Shown here: piece after piece, positions 11,701 through 25,100 of the stretch
Layout of the letters: every line of letters begins with the position of its first letter
Numbering within the stretch: position 1 is the stretch's first letter
Assembly (NCBI GenBank): GCA_000226015.1
Contig: JH153152.1
Location: forward strand, 21,861 to 63,804
DNA length: 41,944 nt
Reading direction: 5' to 3'
Origin: Mnemiopsis leidyi
Taxonomy: Eukaryota > Ctenophora > Tentaculata > Lobata > Bolinopsidae
Made by a program: the position numbers and the translations under genes
Notes under the pieces: generated by a model
What the model saw: the letters and a program-made list of their open reading frames with translations, nothing else
Told to the model about the DNA's origin: nothing
The model's database searches: none

Positions 11701-14700
11701 TGTCATACATTGTTACCTACCTACAGCGCATTATTACACTTAATTGAACCGTCAAGGTAACGTGACAACTTCCTCCGCTCCTATTGGTCTGCTTCAACCC
11801 ACGTGATGAAATACGGCAATCTGATTGGTTGAGCAGGGTCCTGTTGTCAAACAGCAGTTAGCAGTGTCGCTTGTGTGTTGTCACAACGTGTCCTGGACTA
11901 AACGTGTCCACCCCGATAAATCAAGTTTAAAATGTCCTGCAACGAGCCTGCCTGGGCAGTATATATTCCTTTTTTCTGAGGCAAATTGTACCCCCGTAAT
12001 GAAAATGACCTGAGTGATGTTTACCAGTCTTACTCAAGTATCTAGCGATTTACTAATAAAATGGAACTTATTGTATACAAAAGGGTAGGCCGGGAAAGCG
12101 GACCAACTGATTCTTGCTCAGTTAATAAAACTTAATGAAAACGGTTTAACTCCACAACTTTGTGTTTTACTCGGCTCAACCTGCTCAGTCTGTAACTTTT
12201 TTTGGCAATGTCACGTTATGAGGGAATATGGTGGAACTTGGCTGTTATTATTCACATATCCCTGGACCGTGAATAATAGAAAGTAAAGCGGTGGAGGAGA
12301 GAAAGAGAAAGGAGCGATGTGTGTTAAGTCTAGTCTGTAAAATTACTCTTATGACGTGCTGGTGCCGAAAAGCCGGCCTCACTGATTACTCAAAGTACAG
12401 ATAAGAAGGCTTTGTTGCACATGCTGGATTTAATTAGCAGGGGCCACATGGGAATTTACCGAAATTCGATGATTCCCAGACTTGCTGGCTGGTAGGCTGG
12501 CTAGCTCGCTGTCTGGCTTGCTGGCTGAATTTATTTCAAGACCTAGCAGTTTTCGAATTTTGAATAGATCTTGCTTCTTACAATATATTTTTTCTTCTTC
12601 AAGATTAATATGATATCAAAGTCCAAATGTCTTCCAATACATATCTGATACATTGCATTATTATGTCACATGTGCAGCTTACCGTTATACCTACAACTAC
12701 AGTTTAGTGTTTTAGACGACTGGTTTGTTTATGTCACGTGCCATGAATACAGTGATCTGATTGGCTGATATCCCCAGGAGCTAACAACCTATTGGGTGCG
12801 ATCTCCAACTCCCCGGCTGGTCGAGTCAGGACAATACTCAACGAGCTGTCCCACGAGAAGCACGAAGCAAGATATGTAAGTAAACTTTATCATTTCCCTT
12901 ATTTCTGGGTAAAATTTATGTTAATTATGTGAGTTCATTATGCAAGTATATTGTCGATATGTGTGAATATGACGTTACTGCATGTTTAAAAATCTAAAGT
13001 ACATTTGGTTGATTAAAGTCTTTACAAATAGTAATCATTAAATATCAAGCTGTCGGTTACATCATGTAATCAATTCTCGGCCAATTAGAAACAAGCTGAC
13101 CAGCTGCCGAACAATCAAAATTGTTCTTAGAGAAGGAAAATATTGTCCCTCTTCCTCCTCTCTTCACTCCACATTTTGTCACTTCCGTCGTGTAGAATAT
13201 AGTCTGTCTAACTCGACCTGAAGTAGATAAAGTCATTTGTCGCTAATCTCCTCTTGAAACGAGCTGCTAGAATGTTACTGTTACATTTGGTTAGCCAGGT
13301 TACGGATAATGTAATGTGGTAGACTGACATGCAATGCTTGTGACGATGCTTAGCATAAAAATGAATGATAATTTTTTATTACGGTTGCTAAATGTAACAT
13401 TTAGTTGATAATTAATTCGATGACCCAACCAATTCAATCCAATGCAATAGTAATGCCATGTCTGCTAATTGAGATCAAATTAATATCTGTTATAAGTCCT
13501 GACATACCAGTTATATTTACGTTAAATACAAACATAAGAAGTCCAACATTTAAGCTGAGTAGATTAAATCATGTACTGTTGTTTTATTCTTCATGTTCTA
13601 AACAAGTGGACGGTAAACAATAATCACTTAACTAGAAGTCTGAGTAACGTTAAGTACTCATCGCTCACTTATTTCTATTTTTAGACATGACCTTTGGTAT
13701 CCTCAATGTGTGAAAAGGTCCTATAACTCTCGTGAGTAGTTTTTAGAGGGAAAATGACAATTTTGGCTCGGCTATCATACCTTTAACCTTCAGAGGAAGT
13801 TCGTATCCTTTATTTCACTTCTCACTAAATAGAAGAGGCAAGAGATAACTTTTTCCAGAAACTGATCTCATACCTAACAAATGCAGCTCATGTAGTGCGT
13901 CATACCAGATAGCATGTACACTGTACACTGTACACTGTACACTGTACACTGTACACTGTACACTGTACACTGTACACTGTACACTGTACACTGTACACTG
14001 TGCACTGTACACTGTACACTGTACACTGTACACTGTACACTGTACACTGTACACTGTACAGTTACTCTGGATAAATTCTCGAAACATTAAAGTATTTACT
14101 TGGCTACATACCTAGCTACTCAATGCACGAAAACTCTGTAGAAACTTTATTACGTAGTGCCTACTTACTGCTGCTGAATCTTGAAAGTCATTCCTTTCAG
14201 TATTCATTCAGAGTAAACATAATCTACAACATTGTTATCATGGAGTTACAACTAAACACGATACTATCAGTTTATAATATATCTCCTACTAACTGTAGTT
14301 ACCACGGTATTTACCTCGGTTACAGCTCCCCCTTACATGCTGAACAGCTAGTGCTACTGATACATGTGATGCTGCTAGCGTCTCGTAGCAACGATATCTT
14401 GATAGTATAAAGCAATGGAAGGCATTAGTTTGGTTAACTTAGTTGGAACATATGGTATCAGACTATCGACTGACTAAGGTTGATAGTATCTTGATGGAAG
14501 TGACAGTTGCTCTAAAATCTGGTGGCACAAGTGATAGTGTCTGACATACGTGTTGTCAATCATTTCTGCGAGTATTGATCAGTTTGGTGGTGTGAAACAC
14601 TGAAGTTCTTACCATTGCCGTTAAGATTGACGATAAGATCTTAACTTTAAATTTGACGATAAGCTGTCAATATAAATTTGCTGTGCTAGTAATCTACCTG

Positions 14701-17700
14701 CTGGTTAATTGGTTATGTTAGTCAGCTAATTAGTTAGTAAGTTAACAATTAAAGGAAACCCAGTTACTGCTGATCAAGTACTAATTACCAGAGTTAGTCC
14801 CAATAAATGATGTTAGTTTGGCGATATACCGATATATGCCTACAAGCTAACGGGGGAGATCAGAAGGCCGGGCCTAAAGATCCCTTTGTATCTCTGACAG
14901 TAATTACAGGGGATGTTAACTTGTTGATGCTGAACATGGCTGGTACTGCCGCTCCTTGGTCTAATCACACAGCGTCCCAGCCTATAATTACCTCCTCTAA
15001 TTGGCTCATTATTTAATGTGGTGCAGCGACCGGCGGTGCTTATTGTCAGACGTTAAGTAGTCATTCACTGCTCAGTTATTTGTACTGACACACACACAAA
15101 CACACACAAACTTACCATCTAATTCTGATTTGCTTCACGGTCGGCCATCCACAGGTACACAGCTAAGTTACAAAGATTACCTGTAAGACGTAGCGAACCG
15201 TCTAAGATCTGATTGCTCATTTTGTCACCTGAGTCAATCGAAGATTCCTTAATTACCTTAAAAATGAGTTATTCACACTTTAGTCTTCTCAGCAGATTTG
15301 ATAATTAATTTGCAATCTTCTCAGCAGATGAGGTAATTAATTTGCAATCAGTTGGCACGTTCCTGAGCAGAAATCACAACACCATCTACTGTCCAGTATG
15401 TCTACTGTATTTCTCATACCAGGAACTTAATGACAAATTAAATGTTATGTTGAACTTCATATGAAGTTGAAGACATTCATCACGTCCACACGTGCGTGAA
15501 ATATGCTAAATTGCATGTGCACGTGCATATTTGCAGAACTTGCAGTTTGCACGTGCATTTAAATAATCACCTCCAGCGATGCACAGGCCCGGTGCGAATT
15601 GACGTGGAGCGGTAAAGTTGAGCTCTACCAATCTACACACCATTATCACACCCACACTCAGCTGCTGCCGTTCAGTTAGCTGAGTGGTTCTATCCTGCTG
15701 TGTCTGATTGGTCAGTCCGTGTCACGTGACTTTAGTACCTTGATGTTATTGGCGGTTGAGATGGTTGCTGTAGTCCCCTTGGGGTCCTTTCCACCCGCTC
15801 CCAATAGCAGATGTTTAAATAGCTGACCTCCCCTAAGATGGAAGAAAATTGATACATGTAACATATTGCCTGTCTGTTATTTGATTGGATGGATGCTTGA
15901 TTGAAAGAGATGGACCATTTTCATACCTCATTAGATAGAGGTTCACTTAGCATTATATATTGATGAAGTTTAATAAGTTAATACTTTCCTCACCCCCTCT
16001 CTCTCGATCAGCCAATCTAACTGTCACAAAATATGTTCATTTCTTGTAGATGAAGACTGAAGACATATGAACCACATAAATACAACATTATTCAGATTTA
16101 GAGCGAGCTAAATATAACTTTAAGGGTTGGGCCATTGTTAAACATCATGTTGCAAACTGTTCGATGTATCTCATAACTTAAAATGTATGAGTATGTATTT
16201 GTATTCTTTCCTTAGTGTTGAAAGAAGCCATCACTAAAATAATCTATCTTTAACTAATAATAACCCAGCTAATTCCGCTACTTCGTTTTTTCACATACAT
16301 TTCTCAAATAAATAAACATATCATGGTAAGCTATTAAATTAACAATACAATTAACAGTTCACATTGCTATGTAAAGAGGACTACTAAAGAGAAATGTTGT
16401 TACTAGATGATACGTTGAATCACTTGAACCTACTGTAACTACTGACAATACAGCTACTTTATATAAACCTCTCTTTGTCACACTGGTATTGTATCAAGAA
16501 TGTTCAGTGTTACTAAACGTTCATCATGATCAGTCCTCATATCAACCTAACAATTATAGTACATGTATGTACAGCAAACTGTTGAAGTAAAGTTGGCACC
16601 CTGCCAAGCTCCACTTTAGTGTCTCTCACTAAACACATGTTTGTGTGTTTGTGTGTCCGTGTGTGTGTTCTTTCTAACTTCCCCTCAGTCCGCCACATCA
16701 ATATATTCATAGAGCCAGCTCTCTGTCTCACTCTCTACACAATGCCCTGAGGCAGGTTGATAACAGCTGCTCATTGGTCAGAGTAAGGTAATGACGGTCT
16801 CTGATTGGCTGTGTAGTGTCACGTGGTGCTGGTCCTGTGTGCTGATTGGCCGCATGTAACCATGGTGACTAGTCCCCTCAGGATACAATGTGTAAAGATA
16901 GAAGCTGAACACGTGGTACAATTTTTAACTGTTTGTGTGGAGTTTTCAGAGAGTGGGAATCTTGTAACGTCAAATCTATTCAAGTAAAGCTTCTACTAGA
17001 TAGTCAAACTTCTACAAGTCAATTTTCATGAAAGCCAGTCTACAATCTTTAGTAAAAATGTAACTACTCCGATATTGCCCAGAATATTGGAGCTACAGCG
17101 TAAGGTTTTAACACAGAAAAGTTTAAATGCGAACCTACCATTTCGATTTCCACCGTTGTATTACACGCAATACATTGACGTATTTCAACCGAGAATTAAG
17201 TGGACAAACTTCAATAACTTCAATAACTTTGATGACTGCATTCTAAAAATAGCCCTGACCAAACTAGTTAAACTATTGAACTAAATACTCCTAAATCCAA
17301 GTTCTCTTCAAATAGCAGCCTGTCTTCATCAAAACACTAAATTGGCAGGTTAAGGTGCTAACATATTAACCAATGAGCAACTGCATCTCATTCACGTGTT
17401 AAAAACTAACCATTCAGAACATAGTTTTTAGGAGTCCTGAATCTTTCTCCTGGAAGACATCGGAAAGTTGTGATTACTGAATCGTCGTTACTTCCTCGAT
17501 ATTCTTACAGTTCCCGCTAAATTTACTCTGTGTTTAGTGAGAAGAGAAGTACAGATAAATGGAGGTTTAAGCAATTGTATTAATTGATGTACCTGATAAG
17601 TTCTAACTTTTCAGAAACTCAACGGTTTGGAGTCAGAATTCAAAGAATTCCTGGGATACCTTCACATCGAACCGAGAAGTAAGTGTAAGTGTAAGTAAGT

Positions 17701-19146
17701 GTAACAAAATGTTTTGTTGCCACTCAAATCCAACTTGTTTGTTAAACTAAAACTGCGACACTATTGAATACTGAATAGCCATTTGATTACGTTTAAGAAG
17801 TACACTGTTTAAGCAATGACTGAATCGTTTTGTGGATAATTTAGGCTTTGTCTTATCTTGATAACTTTCATTTACTGTCATGACCGCATGTTCTTGAACT
17901 TCTTAAACCCGGGAAATTCGAACCACCCCTATAAATGAAACATAACTCCTAACATGGCTGTGTTACTGTCCGTCGTAATATCCAGTTTTAGCTGGGAGAT
18001 TAGGAACATACTCGTCCCTCCTGCTCCGTCACGTGATCGGCCTCTGTCACGTGATCAGCCCCAGTCACGTGATCAGTCGATGTAATCCCTGTCCTTGCTG
18101 CATGGGATTTACGTATAATTACCATGATATCACTGCAACCAGCATGTTATCCTCATTGATCTGCAATTAAAAGTGCTAAGAGGGAGATGAAATAAAGCTT
18201 GCTACTCTGAATACAGATCGATACAATGACCTCCGTTACGTCACCTCCTAGACCCAGCTCTGTTGCCCTGTAATTACCCCGCATTACATTACACACTGTG
18301 TCACCAAGAGTTCTGAGAGGGATCTGGTAAAGCCGGATCCGGAAACTTTTTGCCGTGTCTGACGTGATTGTGTAATTGGATAATGATGAAATTGGATAAT
18401 GATGTAATCAGTTGATTGAGAGGGATAGAACTTGTTGGATTGAGAGGGATAGAACTTGTTGGATTGAGAGGAGATAGAACTTGTTGGATTGAGAGGAGAT
18501 AGAACTTGTTGGATTGAGAGGGATAGAACTTGTTGGATTAAGAGGAAATAGAACTTGTTGGATTGAGAGGGATAGAACTTGTTAGATTGAGAGGGATAGA
18601 ACTTGTTAGATTGAGAGGGATAGAACTTGTTGGATTGAGAGGGATGGCACTTGTTGGATTGAGGATAGTCTATTAAGTGTGGGGCGGGTACGTGCAGCAA
18701 GCTTATCAAGTGTTTCTGGCCGTGTTGAAGTTCACAGTATTATCCAATACAACAAAACTTTCTTACTTCATCACTTTCCCCGTAAAATGGGGTAGAGATG
18801 CCATAGTGGGCTCTAAAAACAGATTATAATTGCACGACAGAGCCTACGAAAACACGTCTAACAAGTAACAATCCCCGTTCTGACGGATTGTTGATGTCGG
18901 ACGTGCCCACAAAGCGTCTGGAAGATAAGTGGCGGGCGAGAGGGCAAGTCTCTGTCTCTCAATGATTGACCGCCATGCAACTACCGCTGTAACTGTGCCG
19001 GCTGGAAACAGCTAGATGAGCTCATGTACACTGGAAACGTTAGCTCTGAACCGTGTCTAGACTAATGTGTATTGGTGTGATGATATGTGGACTCTTCGTA
19101 ACTCTTCCAGTTTAATTTAGAACGGCCATGTCGCGCGTCTGTGTGT

Positions 19147-19188
<42 letters not shown>

Positions 19189-22100
19189 TTTGGTGCGTGT
19201 TTGTCAAGATACACAGGTAGGGTACTATCGTGAATGTTGGTAAAGCAGCCACCAAATTGGTATGTTAACACCGCAGCTGCTGACTTAACTTGTTGTCCTA
19301 ACGTTGCCAAGTTGTCCGGATCTAACTGCTGGAGATTACCTATAAGTTGTATTGGTTCTTTATGTCAGAGTTAGGAGTTGTCAGGACGGTTTGAGTTTTT
19401 GAAAATAAGTACATACTGAAAATAAGTACATACTGAAAATAAGTACATACTGAAAATAAGTACATACTGAAAATAAGTACATACTGAAAATAAGTACATA
19501 ATGGCAATAAGTACACAATGAAAATAAGTACATACTGAAAATAAGTACATAATGAAAATAAGTACATACTGTCATACTGAAAATAAGTACACACTGAAAA
19601 TTAGTACATAATGAAAATAAGTACATAATGAAAATAAGTACATACTGAAAATAAGTACATACTGAAAATAAGTACATAATGGAAATAAGTACATAATGGA
19701 AATAAGTACATAATGAAATAGTACATACTGAAATAAGTACACAATGGAAATAAGTACATACTGAAAATAAGTACACAATGGAAATAAGTACACAATGGAA
19801 ATAAGTACACAATGGAAATAAGTACACAATGGAAATAAGTACACAATGGAAATAAGTACATAATGGAAATAAGTACACAATGGAAATAAGTACACAATGG
19901 AAATAAGTACACAATGGAAATAAGTACACAATGGAAATAAGTACACAATGGAAATAAGTACACAATGGAAATAAGTACACAATGGAAATAAGTACACAAT
20001 GGAAATAAGTACACAATGGAAATAAGTACACAATGGAAATAAGTACACAATGGAAATAAGTACACAATGGAAATAAGTACACAATGGAAATAAGTACACA
20101 ATGGAANNNNNNNNNNNNAATAAGTACATAATGGAAATAAGTACACAATGGAAATAAGTACATAATGGAAATAAGTACATACTGAAAATAAGTACATAAT
20201 GGAAATAAGTACACAATGGAAATAAGTACATACTGAAAATAAGTACACAATGGAAATAAGTACACAATGATGATAGAGTTCTAAGGCACGTACACAAGAT
20301 AATGGTATTTCTGAGGATGGGTCACAAATTTGGACCAATGAAAAGCTAGAAAATTACAGTTAACTGTTTCAGGTTTAATCGGGCATGGCCGACTGTGTGG
20401 TGGAGATGTTTACGAGGTAAACTTTATTTCAATTTTGTTGCATGTGTTGCGTATTTTTTGTTTCATCATAGTTACTGAATATTTTAATATTATTCTAATA
20501 TTATTATTGTGATACCTATTATTATCAAAGATGCTCAAACATCCTTTATACACGACGGTATTCGGTAAATATACAAGATATGAGATATGTGTGATATTAA
20601 ATACTTAGTAAAATACTTAGAGTAAAACCTACTGAAAGTAGATTGTACAAGCCGGTATGCAATTATCAAATCAAGTAATTAGCCTGTACAAATGATGGTT
20701 GTACGTGTGTTTTGTTGGATGGAATGCAGCTCAAACAATAGCAATGCCTGTCTGCCCGATCATGCTCTTTGTGCATTTCATTGAGTCTGCATTAACGTTA
20801 TGTGTCATGAAACGTTACTCTGCTTTATTCACTGTGCTACTTCTAAGAGATATCACCTGGAGTGTTGATATCCGAATTCTTGATTAAACAATCTCCTTTA
20901 TTCAAGTCTAGTCAGTGATGGAAGCTGGTTGGAATGTCATGTATGTCAGATATGCGGTGCTCAAGTGAAATGTTTATCTGAGCAGTCAGGAAAAACAAAA
21001 CTTCTCTTATTAATTAAACTTCATATATCAGAAAGTACCGTGGACATCTCGTGTAAAATTGACAAGCTAATCTCGGCTTTCAGTTTTATTCGCTTCGAAT
21101 CTAGATCTCTGCATCTGGAAAATAAAGCACGTCACACGACACCACATTAGCCCAGTCTCAATTATCTACGTACAGCAAATAAACAAGACCACATAAATTA
21201 TCTTCCAAAGCCTATAGATCTATATTTAACCAGTAAAATCCAAGAAAAACCTTCCTCTAGCCAGTTAAATCCAATAAAAATCCTCTCTCAAACTACTCAT
21301 ACTCCACCAAAGTCCGGTCAGCTAAGTCTCCAACTCCATGTTGATTAGCCGGAATGTCTCTCTGCCCAGCTCTAGCTGCTCTCCTAGAGGAGAATATAAC
21401 TAGATGTCTAGACAGACTACGTCTAGTAAAGCTGGCTGTGTCGTGACATCCCTGTCAAGATCCTCTCCACCTAATTAGACGCAGCTAAGTTTTCTCTACT
21501 CCTCTAATTGGTAAACAGCGGCATGGTTTGTACTGGGGTAGTGTTGCAGTGTTGTACTGCAACACTACCGTGGGAATGTTTAGTTATTTCTAATCATACC
21601 TCAAGCATAAAGTATGTCACCTGCTCTTTCCTGGGTTTAAATAACTCGGCCGCTATATTCCTCCGAGAATAAATACTTTTTAAGATTGATCTGGAGGACA
21701 TGGACACTATTTATAGTTCTTAATTGATCAACTGGCCGATAAGTTCTTCGAATCTGGAGACTGGATTTCTCGAGAAAAGCTTTGCAAATTTCTAGAAATT
21801 TTATTTAAGTTCCCTGAAAGCTTTTTAAAAGATATAAGGATGATCTAAAACATGATATGAGTATCTGAAGCATTATCCACTTCCGGTGATCCCATGATCC
21901 CACATAAAGCTCTGACTGACCATTCTGCAAAGTTCATATTTCCGGCACACAGATTCCAACATATAGGTGTAATGAATTAAACACGACATTTTGAGTTACT
22001 TTACAACTGCAGGCCCTTCCCCCTGCTGCATACCATATTGACAGGTTAGCATTGTCCTCCGCAAAGTTATTATCACTGAAAACTTGTCAACTGGGGTGCC

Positions 22101-25100
22101 ATGTTAAAAAGTTGTTGTTGAGTAGTGACGCAAAAGTAGGGTCTATGGCAGCGTGGCTTTAACCATTTTACTACTTAACTGATACGTACGGTATCTAAGG
22201 TACGTAACCATGGAAACACTTGTACGTTTTGCAACGCGTTTTAGGCGGTAATCACGGAAAAACCTGCACGTATTACTTTGTATTGTATGCGCCATGCGGT
22301 AACCATGGAAACCTGTACGTATTGCTATGTGTTGTATGCGGTAACCATGGAAACACCTGCACGTATTACTATGTGTTGTATGCGGTAACCATGGAAACAC
22401 CTGTACGTGTTACTACGTGTTGGTAACCATGGAAACACCTGCACGTATTACTATGTGTTGTATGCGGTAACCATGGAAACACCTGTACGTATTACTATGT
22501 GTTGTATGCGGTAACCATGGAAACACCTGTACGTATTACTACGTGGTGTATGCGGTAACCATGGAAACACCTGTACGTATTACTACGTGGTGTATGCGGT
22601 AACCATGGAAACACCTGTACGTATCACTACGTGTTGGTAACCATGGAAACACCTGTACGTATTACTACGTGTTAGATGCGGTAACCATGGTGACCAGCCT
22701 AGTTAGCTAAATCTGTTTCCTCCTGTAAAGTTAACAGTTTTAAAATAACTTTAATGATTAGGGCGTTCTTGCTAATAACTGTCATTCGATAATGTGGTCG
22801 ACATGGCACGATATTCACAATAAAACTGAACTGTAACTACTTCATTATCTCTCGTCATGTTCGTTCTAAGCGGTACTTCATGTCTCCTTAAGAGCGATCT
22901 ACCTTAACTACTCTAGCCTCAAGGACGGTTTGGTTCTCAAATCCCAAGCTTCCACGTTCAGTGTATCGGCTGCAGAACACTCCGCAAAGTTATCACGACA
23001 GCTAACACATGTAGATCTCTCTCTCTCTTAATGCGATGTGCAATGAGTACTGGCTTTGCAGCACAGTGCTGCACTGTTGGTCGTATCGTTATGTCATATC
23101 CGGGTAGCTGTCCAGCAATATAATGGCACTGTGTCCACAGCCTTCCACATCGAGACTGCAGTGTGGTGTTGTGCAGCGCTGGAGAGAGAGATGTTTCTAT
23201 TGGTTTCCGGGAAACGGAGACAGGTCCTTATTTGTTGTGGAAACTGGGAGTGTCGTTACTGGTGGGGAGCTGGTACACGTCTTGTGTTCTTCTAGAAGTA
23301 AACTCATGTAAAAAGAGAGTGTTTATGTTTATGTTTACCTGAAAGGTGATTATAATCATGGCAAGATATTTCCTTATATATCGCTGATGATATGTCTGCT
23401 TTGTCAATTATCAAGAGATTTATTGTCAAAAAGTTCAGCCAATGATTAGATAACAAGTTAACCAGCCAGTCTAATAGCCACGTTACTAAAATAACCCAGC
23501 AAAGCTTTCAACGAAATGTCTCTTACAACCAGCCTACCGGAAACTGGTATTAATTTGAATTTCTGCCTATCAGAAAAACAGAATCTTCACTGAAATAAAG
23601 AGACAATTCAATTAAACCAATTAAATCCAACCCTGTAGTTAATCACAATCGTCAATTCATCACCCAAATAAGCCAGCTTGTGTCAGCTAAGATCAACAAT
23701 ATCATATACATTGCTCAAAGGACCGCTATACAAACGATAGTTGCCACACAAGATAAAACACCGTGCCAGCTTGACCCTGGTCAGCTGTCACCCTCCTACC
23801 CATAAACCTCTGTGAAGGCAGGGGAGTTACAGACATGCTCCTTTAGAAAGTCAGTTACACAGACTTGATCCTTTAGAAAAACTCTGACACAGAAATTGTA
23901 TCCTGGCACGGGGTTGAGGTTTCTTCTTCAAATAGCTGAGCTGCGGGGCCCCGTGTCTTTTACTGAGCTTTAATTTGAGTCTGAGATTGTTTGGAACAGG
24001 AAAATAGTTAACCCGATTGCATAAAATTAGTGGTTAAGTTATTGGGCGGTATTCAGTGAAACGTGATCTATTTATAAACTTTTGTTGTTGTTATATTATA
24101 TTCTTGTGTACATGAAAGAGTCCACATATTTTAGCATCAACAAATGACGAGCTCCTTCATTCTTATTAGATCGTGCTAAGATTGCATTAGAGCAATGTTG
24201 ACTGTGTCTAACTGAAACTATCACCGCTATTTATAGCATCATCGTAACACGTATCACGTGACAGTAGTAGCCAGTACGTATTCTGCAAGATTAGACCTGA
24301 ACGACCGCGTTTACTGACCGTTCTGTCCGTTCTGCCGGTAGTAAGCTCCTCTCAGTTAAGTGAGAGTGAGATTTATGTTCTATGTGTCTGGGTGCGAAAC
24401 AAGTGCTAGCTAGATTACCTAAATTGTATTGGGTATAGTGCTAGCTAGATTACCTAGATTATATAGGGTGTAGTGCTAGCTAGATTACCTAGATTGTATA
24501 GAGTGTAGAACTATATACAGGTAGCAGTATCAGGGCAGATATCAGGGGTGGAGCATAGCGCATTAGCGCAGGTAGCCTTGTGTGTGCGGGTGTGTGTGCG
24601 TCTGTGTGTGTGTCTGTGTGTGTGTTAGGGACTCAGTGTGTGTGTGTGTATGATCACTGTTACGTGGATATTTCTTGGAAATCAGTGGAGCAGCTATCAC
24701 TATGAGTTTTATGTGTCTTCTCCCAAATATCAATACATAAGACCGATACTGAGCGTCTTTTCTACAAGTTAGGACAAACTTACAGACCTACTTACAAATA
24801 ACTTAATCGAACAGATTAGTTTTAATCTAATGTAATAACCTCATGTCCTATACCATGAGATAGTTTACTATTGATCTATAGTTCTATAATAGCTGTCCTA
24901 TTACTTGATCTAAGTTGATCACACGTGTTCCGTGAGACTAGATCAATCATTTACCACATGAGAGTAGGTAGATGCTACAGAGAAAGGGGGAGGAGATTAC
25001 GGAGAGGGTATAAAGTTTGTAAATAGTAAGGAGGGATTAATGCTGCGAGTTTCTCTTTATCATAATTACTTGTAATTACTTGTAAATATCATATTTTATC

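Larger units (their letters stand above)
9857..12777 (+). other. RIPOR-like intron 2
   Basis: Non-coding. It contains two CCAAT/E-box modules (11782-11830 and 12735-12766). A short low-complexity CTGGCTGG-type tract lies near 12480-12530. No nested gene is seen. Confidence 0.7.
12876..17614 (+). other. RIPOR-like intron 3
   Basis: A 4.7-kb intron with a heptamer array (13918-14060), CA-rich tracts (15087-15110 and 16637-16672) and two CCAAT/E-box modules (15704-15752 and 16772-16915). Open frames of up to 95 codons on either strand have no recognisable protein signature. Confidence 0.7.
17679..20372 (+). other. RIPOR-like intron 4
   Basis: Holds the E-box triplet (18029-18073), a 24-bp minisatellite (18411-18665), a GT tract (19137-19187) and the 17-bp minisatellite with the assembly gap. 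No nested gene is recognised. Confidence 0.75.

Noticed and set aside
13815..14087. 90-codon minus-strand frame with VQCTVYS repeats
   Set aside because: A product of the heptamer array only.
18284..18709. 141-codon minus-strand frame with SQSNKFYP repeats
   Set aside because: A product of the 24-25 bp minisatellite only.
19340..20338. Four minus-strand open frames of 84-294 codons rich in CTYF and YLFPL
   Set aside because: They are translations of a 17-bp minisatellite in all three frames and contain an assembly gap. No start context, composition or homology supports a gene.
20929..21150. 73-codon plus-strand frame starting MECHVCQICGAQVKC, reminiscent of a zinc-binding motif
   Set aside because: No complete zinc-finger pattern, and phase 0 continuation from exon 5 meets a stop before it.
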